DNA of 64,000 nucleotides from contig NC_058337.1 of NCBI RefSeq assembly GCF_905475395.1, positions 85,616,368-85,680,367 on the forward strand, given 5' to 3'. Below, one piece after another: positions 1-11,100 of this stretch (its first letter is position 1; the number at the start of each line of letters is the position of its first letter). The notes beneath the pieces were generated by a model, which saw nothing but the letters and a program-made list of their open reading frames with translations, was not told the DNA's origin and did not search any database. The position numbers and the translations under genes are program-made. The DNA is from Chrysoperla carnea. Lineage: Eukaryota; Arthropoda; Insecta; Neuroptera; Chrysopidae.

Positions 1-229
1 GCTTGTAATGCTGTACAATCATCGATTTTATCATGTCAATTTGGAAACATTAAATTTAATATTATGACCTTGTAAAAATATCTATTTATATATACACACA
101 AATTTAACATAAGGATGAATATGGTTTGACATTATTTTGACTTTTACTTATTAAATAAAAGATGTCTCATCGGATACATGAAATTTATTTTTAAAATACC
201 TAACTGAAACGCAATCAAATGTTAATAGT

Positions 230-810
230 CCAGTGGACTTACATAAATCGTACAGGTGTGACCCAAAAGTTTTGAAAATATATTTTTTTATTTATTCATT
301 CGATAGAGGCTTGTTTGGAGACCTTAAATCTAATTTTGCGTATTCGGGAAATGAACCCTTTCGCCCCCATCTTGGAAAATGAATTTTTTTACGTTTTGGC
401 CCATATCTTGCGTTCTAGTCATTCAAATTTGATGATGATTTTGATATCGTTGGACTGGCCTATCTTCAAACCTTTTTATGTCAAAGTACACGCTACGATT
501 GATAGCAAAAAAGTTATTCGTGTCCAAAGTCAAAATTTTTTCGTGAATTTCTTTTGTATTCTATATTGATAGAAAAAGGTTTGAAGGTAAAACGCAGGCC
601 AGTCAAACGACATCAAAATCATCAAATTCGAGTAAACAAAAGGCATGATATAGGCGCAAAAAAAAGTCATTTTCCAATATGGCGACGAAAGCGTTAATTT
701 CCAGAATACGCCAAATCAGATTTTAGGTCTTCAAAAAACCCCCTTATCGAATAAATAAATAAAAAATCCTGGTGTCGAAACTTTTGGGTCAGTTCGTAAG
801 TGAACTGGGG
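230..810. mobile_element. Foldback / long inverted-repeat element
   Basis: The two halves are diverged reverse complements for about 280 bases each. The outer ends are CCAGTGGACTTAC and, inverted, CCCAGTTCACTTAC, followed on each arm by TGACCCAAAAGTTT. Inner arm blocks include CTTCAAACCTTTTT and GACTGGCCT. An 84-aa ORF inside the left arm is part of the repeat, not a gene. No clear target duplication was found. Confidence 0.8.
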
Positions 811-1265
811 TATAAGCAATGATAGATAGATATTTCTATTACAATAATTTATAAAATATAGTTTGGCTTAGGTCAATACTTTTTTTTTAACTTTTTTTAA
901 TTGTAGCGGTTATAATTAAGAGGGCGAGAAAAAAAAAGGACAAAAAGTAACCCAGGTTATCAATCCTTTAACAAGGAGCTAACGATAATAGGTTAAACGA
1001 TTCTGGCCAAGTGTACCTTTTTGTAGCACACAATTTAATGAATCTAAATGATACTTTCCCAATTCTTTACCTCCATGTGGGAATCCTATGTTCTACGCCA
1101 ATGTCCTACGCAAATTCTTAGTTCTGTTGTGTGTGTGTGTGTTTTTTTTTTATTTAAATTATTTCACACATCTTGAACACATTTAAAACACATTGCTCCT
1201 TTTTTTTACTCTCTGTCTTTGCAATTTCGATTATTCATATATTTGTACTTTTAAGGTTTCGTATA

Positions 1266-1646
1266 CAGTTAAACCTGGATAAGGAAGAGTTCAAGGGAGT
1301 ACAATCTCATTCTCGCTTATAGAGGTTTCTCACTAACCCGAGTTTCTCTCTAATGCAGGTACATGGCTAGCGTTTCTCGCTTACAGAGGTACGCAGCAAT
1401 AACAAGTCACAGCAAGTACGAATGTAGTAAATATATAATATGTTAAAATGACTGTCGCTTATAGAGGTATAGATATGTAGCAGTTTCACTTACGGAGGTC
1501 CATGAGGGAAAAACGGCTCTCTCTTACAGAGGTTTCTGTTTCTCGCTAATAGAGGTTCTGGGAGCTTAAAATGACGGGTCCTGGCCATTACTCTCACTAA
1601 TAGAGTTTTCTCACTTATCCAGTTCTCACTTACCCAGGTTTGACTG
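1266..1646. mobile_element. pogo/Tigger-like MITE with TA duplication
   Basis: The 381-bp element has inverted ends CAGTTAAACCTGGATAAG and CAGTCAAACCTGGGTAAG and is flanked by TA on both sides. CAGTCAAACC is typical of pogo-type terminal repeats. The interior carries about eight degenerate copies of a TTCTCGCTTATAGAGGT motif related to the ends. No transposase frame is present. Confidence 0.8.
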
Positions 1647-1648
1647 TA

Positions 1649-1960
1649 TATTCGTTGTGTGCGTAGTCATGGTAGGGACAATAAAATCGATGCTTCCAGT
1701 GAAAAATTTTGGCGATAAAGGACGCTGTTATGACTAATTTGCAGTTCTTTTCATGTTAATGCTATACAAATGTCAAATTAAAATTATTGTAAAACACGAA
1801 TTAAACTTAATGCATTAAAAATTGTGAAAATAAGAAATCAAATTGCACAAATATTATTTTTCAAATGTAAATAATCATAATTATTTATTTAATTTTGTGA
1901 GACAATAATATTAAATTTTCAATGTAAGTCATAACTGCAATCCATACAATTATACAACTT
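1649..1960 (+). repeat. Dispersed repeat family B, copy 1 (truncated)
   Basis: It matches the reverse complement of 57955-58282 over about 300 bases. Shared blocks include TTCG..GTGTGCGTAGTCATGG, ATCGATG, AAATTGTGAAAATAAG and AAATCAAATTGCAC. It begins immediately beside the pogo-like element and lacks the far end. Confidence 0.75.
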
Positions 1961-1999
1961 GGGGCAATACTAGTTCAAAACTTGGTATCAAGTCATTGC

Positions 2000-4410
2000 C
2001 CAAACGAGAGAGAAGATAAAGTAGATAAAAACTTTGCGTTTAATTTTTACTAGAATCGACTTCTTTTAAATTCAACTGACGGTTGATGATTATGATGTAA
2101 AGCTTGGCTGTAAAGCTTGGCTGAAATATGATCTGAATAGCTTCTAAAGTTGAATGAAATGAAATAAACTATTTTGAAATACTAATACGAAATATAACAT
2201 AACCATTTTATAAAGTGTTAAATTGCCGATTTATCGTACAAATTATTGTAGATTTTTGTAGAAATGCAAATCGATTTTGAAGAAATAAGTAGAAAAAATC
2301 GGCCAAGTGCGTGTCAAACATAAAAGGATTCCGTTGTTTGTATTAATAATAAGTAATGAACAGTAAAAAGGTCAAATCTGGAACATGATACAAATTTTTT
2401 ATGCAAGTGAAGTTCAGTACAAAGTAATACGGCAGCGCAATTTTAACAATATGTTAAGAAACCTGTGTATTTTTATCTAGAGGGAAATAGGCCATCTGCA
2501 TAAATTATGTGTTTTAAAATAAATTTTTCTTAATCTGATAAAAAGTATTATTCATTTAAAACCTCGAAAAATTTATTTTTAAACCGTGATTTTTAAACCG
2601 AAAACTGTTTAAATGTTTATTTACTCAAATGTTACATCATTTTTGTTGTGTATGTATATATTAATATGAGGTATGGTTTGGATTGGCTGTCTGTTTATTT
2701 ACTTCCTTAGGGCGTCACATGCATGCAAGTAAATAAACAAGTGCCGTTTATAATTCTAGTAAATTACAGTAAAGAACCGCTAGCTTACAATCCTAGAAAT
2801 TGTTAATGCCAGAAAGTCAATCTGTTTACTTGACAATCGAGAGATCGCCTACTACTGGGGGTGTTCTCCAGAGACTACAAGCTTAAAATCAGAGGAAAGT
2901 ATAGCCTACTAGGATTTTGATAGAACAGTTGAACGTATTTTCTGGCAGGATATTCTCGTACCTTCAGTATGGCTTAGCTCGTCTTTGACTCAAAAATAGG
3001 CAAATGGATGTGCAATTATTCAAGTAAAGGCCAGCTTTCCATTCAAAAGGAAACTAAGTAGGTTTGATCGAGTCCATAGGTCGAGAGCTAATGAAAAAGG
3101 TTTCAACGGCTTCAGAGCAAAAAAGAACTATTCTGATTTGGAATGAGTACATTATTTTATACTATTGAGGCTGTCCAATCTGGATACTTCGATCATAAGG
3201 AACATTGTGATTCATGCATATGTCATCCAAGATAGAACTATTGTACTACACTAGCCCATCGCAGCTATAAATTTAAAGTAACTTTTGTGACGCTGGCGAA
3301 AATGCATAAGCAAAACAAGATACATCCCGTCCCTATTTTGGTACGCTTTAAACAAAAGAAAGCAAAAACTATTTTTCTAAGATTGACTGAGATGCAATCT
3401 CATCGAATGCCTCCCATGCTTGTTAACAAAAAAACGGTACAATCTTCTAGATACTCATAAAAATATACATATAGTAAAAATGTACATTTGTAATCGATTT
3501 TAACATCCATATCGACGGAACGATATTTTCACAATATAAAGTGATTTTTATATAGTGTAGCTTTTTTCCCTATCCTTTCCTTTTACTATTCCTTTAAATA
3601 TACAAATAGAATTTTATGTTTTTTTCCTGCATGGCTGCTGTTACTAGCTCTAGTACCTACCAACGTTGAAGTGTATCAATTTGTACGATATTGACGATTT
3701 ACTTACTTATTTTTTATTGAAAGGAACACATATACTCAAGTTATATGACATGTTTGTTGTTATACAAAGGATATCAAAAACATTTATGAATCCTCTTTGA
3801 ATCCTTACTATACGTATAACATTTCACATTTTATAAGACACTATATAGATAGCTGGTACATATTTAAATGTTTTGTTAAAAGTTTTTTTGATGTATTCGA
3901 ATAAAATTTTACTATTTTTACTTGAAAATAAAATTCGGAGAATTTTTAAAATTAAATTTTGAAAAAAGCCTAGTAGATAGTTGTAATAGAGATGTGATTG
4001 ATGCTAGGTTGTTCTTGACAACGCAAGTAGAGAATGCCAAGCTGGATTAAAGTATCGATGTTAGGTCAAAATTGAGCATTTGATTTCAAGTGATAGACTA
4101 AATCTGGGTGAAACCAGCTTTTGCACAATTCGTTTTCCAACGCTTTCTTGAATCTCTCAGCCGAGGCTAATCAATTAATCCAGCTAGCCGTTTTAAATCA
4201 AGTCTAAAAAACCTATTTGCTAATGAACCAAGTTTATTGATATATTTTGCTACGAAGGAAGTAGCAATCAAATGCACCCGATTTTTGTATTTTTTGGGTC
4301 ATAATTACCTTATATACTGAGTTTTATCGAAATTGGAGATAAAAAAAATTTCTCGATTTTAGGCAATTTTTTTAAAGGGTAGGTACCCCTTTGAAAAAAT
4401 CGAAAAAGCG
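2000..4410. other. Intergenic, no gene recognised
   Basis: A/T-rich DNA without long frames. A small duplication, AAGCTTGGCTG x 2, lies near 2100-2123. The stretch 2800-3420 is slightly GC-richer and may be decayed transposon, but no family is recognisable. Confidence 0.5.
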
Positions 4411-4412
4411 TG

Positions 4413-4538
4413 TCATCGTCACGCTCCATACATGCCACATTGAAAACAAGGGCTCTCGCTCAATCATTGAAGTTAGGCAACATTGAGCACACTTAGTTCT
4501 AAGATGGGTGACCGCTTAAAAACACTGTGTGTTGTTGC
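4413..4538 (+). pseudogene. 5S rRNA-derived sequence (pseudogene or 5S-headed SINE)
   Basis: About 126 bases align by eye over the full length of metazoan 5S rRNA. Recognisable blocks are CATAC near the 5' part, GGGCTCTCG...ATCATTGAAGTTAGGCAACATTGAGC (cf. GATCACCGAAGTTAAGCAACATCGGGC), then AGATGGGTGACCGCTT and GTGTGTTGTTGC, followed at once by a T-run like a Pol III terminator. Many substitutions in otherwise invariant positions indicate a decayed copy. It could be a retroposed 5S pseudogene or the head of a SINE3-type element. Confidence 0.75.
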
Positions 4539-4539
4539 T

Positions 4540-6188
4540 TTTTTTTATTATTTATAATAGTCTTTTATACACACTCAGAAAGTGGACTTCAAGACGTCAA
4601 TCAAGTTGTTTTTATTTTTTCTCCACACTTCAACATTTAAATGTACGAGCAATCTCTTCCGTCAACAGTCCTCATGACTGACTATCTGTTTTTTAAGCCC
4701 AAAATCAGAATCTGCTAAAACAAATAGGTAGTTATTGTATTTTTTTTAAAGTCATATGACGCGAAAAGCGCCCCCGAAAAATAAAACTAGACACATTTTT
4801 TTCACTCTACATGAAAAAAGTAGCCCATGTTTTATCACCAATCCTTTTTAACAAAAATAATCTTGACACATTTTAAAAAATCACGTGGTAGGTATACAGG
4901 TGTATACATATAAGTGGTCCAGTTTTAGAGTACTCAGTACCACCTAGTTTCAGTTTCAGTTCAGCCACTCTTTATTTATTTAAAATCATGGATTTGTTTG
5001 TGATTCTATAATAAAACACAAAGAACAACAAGAAATGATGATTTTATGAAATTACGTAATGTCTAGACTAATTAATGGTACCTATATTTTTTTATATAAT
5101 AAATTTATTTATTAAAGTTACCAACATGAATTTTAACAATTTTAGTATAGTTAAAATTTTAAGTCTTATTTTTCCAATCCAATTGTTATATTTAATGCAA
5201 TAAATAAACAAACCGTGTCGGACAATCAATACCTTTGATGTCTACATCAATAACTGATTAAGTAAATTATTATAGTCTACAGTCGTGAAGAGATAGTGTG
5301 ATTTAGTGAAAAGTATATTATGTATCGTTTAGAAATGCATCCCAATGTGTATGTGTTTGACCTTCTTGACAAAAGTAAAATACCTTTAACAGATATACTA
5401 AATAAACTTAATATTTTATAACTAAAATATAGATTTATTTGACGTTTTAGTGATAATTGTACTTAAATAATTGTAGTATATAATTATTTATTTTTGTGCT
5501 TTCCATTGGGCAGACATAATTTACGATTTTTTTTTTTCTAGTGATCACTCAAATATCATAGTTCCTATTAGAACTGATAGTAGTAAAAATTAGGAAGCTA
5601 AAAAAAATTGTTAAATATAGTAAAATTTGTCAATACTAAATATTTCCAATTTAGGGTAGGTAGGTGTATTAACCGAGATAGTTCAAAACTTGTTAAATGA
5701 AAAGTGGGAGTATTAAACTAAAATTTTGTAGAATCATTGAAATAATAAATGACGTTTGAAGTTTAACTGGAAACCAGTTGAACAAACATCAAAATTTTTA
5801 AGTTCGTTACTCTAATTAACATAATTTACGTCACTGAATTAATTAGCAATATTTATGTGTTCAAAATTTTACAGTAAATTTCAAATAGGCTTAATATTTT
5901 TGTACTTAATCTTTGCTACTGAAATAGCAAAGCATTTTTGACTAAATTGAAAAGTTTTCGAGAATTATTTCATTTAATATTTGAAACAGAATATTATGAA
6001 CATAGACCAGAAGGTTGAACTTTCTAGTGTGTGAGATAAAGACCAAATGCGAAGCTGAGGCTTCCGATAATGCCAAGGTACTCGATATTCTGGTTATGGA
6101 TTATATACTATTTTTCTTAATTGTCTAGCCGAAAGTACGGTCTAATATTCCTTTAAAAATCAAGGGTTTTTTGTTTCCTGATTTCTTA
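4540..6188. other. Intergenic, nothing recognised
   Basis: A/T-rich with homopolymer runs and stop codons in all frames. I see no gene, RNA or clear repeat here. Confidence 0.5.
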
Positions 6189-6646
6189 AATGCCAAAGTA
6201 AACATGTTTGTTTGTTTGTTTGTTTGTTGTGCTTTCACGCTAAAACAAGCGAATGGTTTTTAATGATACTGTACAGCAATATAGCTCATACTTCAGAATA
6301 ACACATGAGATATAATTTATAAAGATATATTAATAAAAAAATAAAAACAATTTAAAAATTAATTTAATTTGACATTACCATAAATTACAGATTTCTGTGA
6401 AAGAAGTCATTTGACATTACCATAAATAACAGATTTCTGTTAAAAAAAGTCAATATAAAATATTTCACGGCCATCTTCTCTCATATACTCAATGAATAAT
6501 TACTATTATACATTTCAAAAAATATAATTTACCTGTATAAAACGATGCTTACCATTATTTCGAGTGTTATAGAAAGGGGAAAAGCGAAAACAATCTTTAT
6601 CAATCATTACTTTTAAACCCAGCGAAGCGGGTGAGTACACTCTAGT
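6189..6646 (+). mobile_element. Helitron-like non-autonomous element
   Basis: A TTTG run is followed by GTGCTTTCACGCTAAAAC and ATAGCTCATACTTCAGAATA, a head common in insect Helitron-like repeats. The far end has a hairpin ACCC-AGCGAAGC-GGGT (6617-6632) and terminates CTAG followed by T, as Helitron 3' ends do. Internally a ~46-bp segment is duplicated (about 6368-6450). There is no Rep/helicase coding. Confidence 0.65.
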
Positions 6647-7049
6647 AAAATATAAAGGTTATTTGAAGACAAACTCGTTAGATTTCCAATTTGTTCACTC
6701 TCTTCATTACTAATGGCTGACAGTACTCTTGAAAATGAGTGAATATAAATAAATTTGTTTTAAAATTTAGTAAATGAAACTTCGTCCTTATTATTCTGTT
6801 ATTATTATGTTTAAATTTTCATAGGCAAACTTATTATTAGTAATATCGCCCTTAGTATTTTATTTTATCAACATCAAAGTAGTTTCAGATACGACATGTG
6901 AACAGTATCTGAAGTTCGTTTTAAATCTTATCTGGATAGTAAGCAGGTAATATAATGTCTTTTTACGAAACAAATCAATTAACTTAAAAATGTTATTAAG
7001 CTTACAGAAAAAACTTAAATAGTAGTAGATATTTGTCACTTGATTGCTT

Positions 7050-7140
7050 GCAATCGTAACGCGAGCTTATTCGACTTCAAGCAATCGTACCTCGTATCTC
7101 CACTTCATGCAATCGCATGGAGTCGACTACAGTTTTTCGT
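7050..7140 (+). repeat. Short tandem repeat, about 30 bp x 3
   Basis: GCAATCG recurs near 7050, 7081 and 7110, each time followed by a related run (AACGCGAGC..., TACCTCGTATC..., CATGGAGTCG...). A 62-aa reading frame over it is a by-product of the repeat. Confidence 0.5.
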
Positions 7141-7250
7141 GCAGTTCAATAAATTCACTCTATGTTGTTAAAATCAGGAGTGCGTCAAATAAGCTTATAA
7201 AAGAAGCCTGTTACGAAGTTTTTGAAAGATGATCAGAGTACACCGTAGAG

Positions 7251-7529
7251 CAGGCATGGGCAAACGTGGCTTATAGAAGACACTCAGACTTCTGTAACTA
7301 ACATACGAGTAAGACAGTGATACCCTAACCAGTGACAACCAAAAATACGAGTAAGACAGAGAGACAACATTGTTTTTCTACTTATCTCATTACTATTAGA
7401 GAAACTGAGACAGATAGAAGTGTGGTATACCCGTCTCGCTTCCTCCTCTATGAGCAATGTAGACTTGCATAAAGAGACATACAATAAAGTTTATAGCACC
7501 CAATAATTAAAATAACTCGCCCATGCCTG
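7251..7529. mobile_element. hAT-like MITE with 8-bp target duplication
   Basis: The ends are CAGGCATGGGC and GCCCATGCCTG, perfect 11-bp inverted repeats of hAT type. The flanking 8-mers are CCGTAGAG (7243-7250) and CCTTAGAG (7530-7537), which match at seven of eight bases. The 279-bp interior has no transposase. A second, 3'-truncated copy lies at 33506-33708. Confidence 0.88.
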
Positions 7530-8125
7530 CCTTAGAGGATATAAACACTCTGTATAGGCTTTATTTTTAAAAATGTTATTGCAAAATTGTGTTTAAGATT
7601 TTCATAACTGTGTGTTGTAAAGATACACAGGTAATTACTTTCTTGGGAAAATACCGATTTACCAATATTCCAATATTCAAATACAAAAACGCTTAAAGCG
7701 AATTAAACAGAAAAACTATATTCTTAAATATTAATAACAAACAAACTTTCCATAATAAAATAAAAATAAACTAAATAAAGAGAGAACGAATTTAAATTTT
7801 ATTTTTAAAAAAAATGTGGAAAGCCCAATCTTGAATTAATAGATTCTCATTCACAAACATTTTTGTAAATGTATTAATTAACAATAATATTTTGTAAACT
7901 TTTATATACTCTTGCTAACTTCATAACAGACTCTGTTGGCATTACCAAGGCAGTCTACTAGTACTCAACAAGTCAAAGTTAATCAGTTAATACTAAAATA
8001 ATAATAATTATACGTATATATGTGTGAATAAGTTTTGTTGATAATTATTTTATTAAATCAGGGTCAAAACTCATGAAGACATACAAATTTATCTATAATC
8101 GTATAATAAATTATTAGTAATTAAA

Positions 8126-11100
8126 ATGTCGTGTAGAAATAGTTTTTTTATATTTAATAATTTCTTATTAATTATTAGTTTAGTTAGCGTGTTTAATTAT
8201 TGTAGTATTAATTCACGTAAGTAATTTATTCTATTGTTATTTATTATTCAAAAACAGTCTTCTATGTTCTGTTATTGAAATTCCATTGTATCTACGTTTG
8301 AAAATCATAAATATTTAATTGTTACTTTCAATGGTACTTAAATATATAGAATCACATAAGACTAGTTTTCAAGATGAGCTCTTAAGTCGAAAAGTTGAAA
8401 AAAAAAAACAAAACATTGTATACTACTTGCTAAACAAACAAATAAGGGACTAATTTCTGACAACCTTAATTGATAATAATTATTTACTCGTGACTGATAT
8501 CCAAGGGTAAGGGTGACCCTAATATAGCAAAGAACTTTTAAATATTTATGCATGTGAATAGGATATCTCAATTGGTTAAATCGTAGCTCGATTAAAAAAG
8601 GATTTAACAACGCAGATATATAGTGATTTTTTTCGGTTATATAACTTTTTATACCAAGTATATGAAAGATACCAAGGTATACTAAGTTTAGTCCCGAGTT
8701 TGTAACGCTTAAAATTATTGATTCTATGAACAAAATTTTGGTATAGGTGTTGATAAAATCACCTAAATAGTCCATTTCCGATTGTCCATCACGATTACTC
8801 AAAATCGAAATAAGATATCAAGATGAAATTTTTATAGCATGCTGAGGTCGTAAAAAGTGAGGTCGAGTTCGTAAATGAGCAACATAGGTCAATTGGGTCT
8901 TGGGTCCTTAGGACCCATCTTGTAAACCGTTAAAGATAAAACAAAAGTTTAAATATAAAAAATGATCCTTATAAAAAATAAACCTCTTTTGTTTGAAACA
9001 TTTTTTCGTAAACATCACTGTTTACCCGTGAGAGCACAAATTATGCGCTAATTGTATAGTATGTATTAATATGGGTAAATCAGTTGTATGTGTGTGACAT
9101 GTATGCATGTGTAATGTGACAGAGTAATCAACACTGTCCATACATGGTATTTCAACAATTAACTCAATTGTTTGTTTTCACTTGTTTAGAGTGTAGTTAT
9201 TACTTTCTTATGGGAAGATTCTTAATATTCTCCGCCCCCCAACCCACTTTTAATATTACAAAATTTTATCTTTAAGCAACTTTGGTTGGAGATTTCATGT
9301 TTTTGACAAAATGCAATGCCATTACCAAAAAAAAAAGCGTTTAAGAGTAAGAAACGTTAAATGAGGGAAAATATAACTTGCTGAAGTGCTGAATCTGAGA
9401 AAGAAAGAAATTTTAATTAATAGAAAGAAGTATTTCATCTTTTTGATTAAATATTCATTTTCCGTTTCAATAGTCCATGAATTTTTTTTCTGAGCTTTTA
9501 ATGATTTAAATATAAATTTCCATAATATTTTTACTTCTTATGGATTTTCTTGAATTTATGTGAACCAAAATTGAGAACATGGAAGCGCTTTTGTAACATG
9601 TTACATGATCCTTTAGTCTGCTAATTTACAATGCTCTATTTATTTCCTTAATAAGGAGAAAATATAACAAACACATGCCTTAATAATTTAAATTTAATTC
9701 TTATTACGTATAATAACAAAAAATTATCAATTTGACCTTAACCGCAAAATAGATATTGAAGTGTTTTTTAATTTTGATTTGTTTTGGGTAAACTTACAGA
9801 ATTTGTTCTTTTTATTATTATTTGATATGTATGTGTGTACGTGCGAAAGTTTGAATACACGATTGGGCAATGTTTTTAGGAAATCGAACTCTCGTATCTG
9901 TTTGTTTGTACTTTCTACCCTCAATGGCTTCATGCTCTTGTAAATATTGGGCAATAATATAAATGCTAGTTTTGGAAAATTTACCTTGTAAAATTGTTGT
10001 TCGAAATTGGCCAAAATGCGTGTAGCTCGAAGAGGAAAAGTGGTAAATGAATACCTAGGAAAGCTCTTGGGCTGCAGCTAATGATGGCTGAAGGGGGAAA
10101 AGTGGGAAATGAACACCGAGAGAAGCTTCTAGACTACACCAATGATGACTATATCTGCCAGATTTTCTAGATCTGTAGTGTTGTAAGTTAAGAAGATTCA
10201 AGCAAATCACGCTTGCCATCGCTTATTTCAGAATTCTAACAGGGTTTTTTTTCCTACTTTGACGGATAATTCCACCGAATGGGTAAAATAAAATATTTAT
10301 AAAGACCATTTGGTATTTACAACACCAACCTATCATTATTAAGAAAAGTTGACCCTAATTTAAAACTGCGATCAAATACCCAATAATATCAGTCTACCAT
10401 GAATTTGTTATTTTTACGAACTCTTCTCTATATAAGCTTTAGGTAATTCATGTACACAGAACGGCCCTTTTATCTAGTAACAAACAATTTAGTGTAAATC
10501 AATCTTTAATCTAAAACCATAATAACGATTGCAATTTGGTACCAAATAACCATTGATTTTCTTTTTAGAATACGTACAACGAGAATGTAAAACACCAAAC
10601 AACGAAGATGGGGAATGTATAAAAATTCAAGACTGCCCAATTTTATACAACAAGTTAAGCATTAGAAATAAATCACCTGCCACAGTTGAATTTTTACAAA
10701 AATCCCAATGTGGTGTTGTAAATGAATCTCCATTGGTATGCTGTGGAACCCTTGGTGAATTTGCCACAACATCTAGAACTACCTCTACTGAAGGATATGC
10801 ATTTAATACAGGTGAACGATTTGGTAGTCAATCTTCTTTTAGTGGCAATAATCAAAACGGTCAAAAAGATCGAAATAGACAGTTAAGGCTATTGCCATCT
10901 CGTAGCGAATGTGGGGTACAATCATCGACTTCCCGTATATTTGGTGGGGAATCCACAGATCTCGATGAATTTCCATGGATGGCATTGCTGGAATATGAAA
11001 AAAATGGAAAGAGTACTGGATTTTCTTGTGGTGGTGCATTAATTAGTAAACGCTATGTACTTACCGCCGCACATTGTGTTACAGGTGCTATTACTAGAAG

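Noticed and set aside
315-569. 84-aa frame
   Set aside because: It lies inside the left arm of the foldback element and has no recognisable domain.
8362-8802. 146-aa antisense frame in intron 1 of gene 1
   Set aside because: Half of it lies over the Rep-A element, its composition is random-looking and the frame is not kept in other Rep-A copies.
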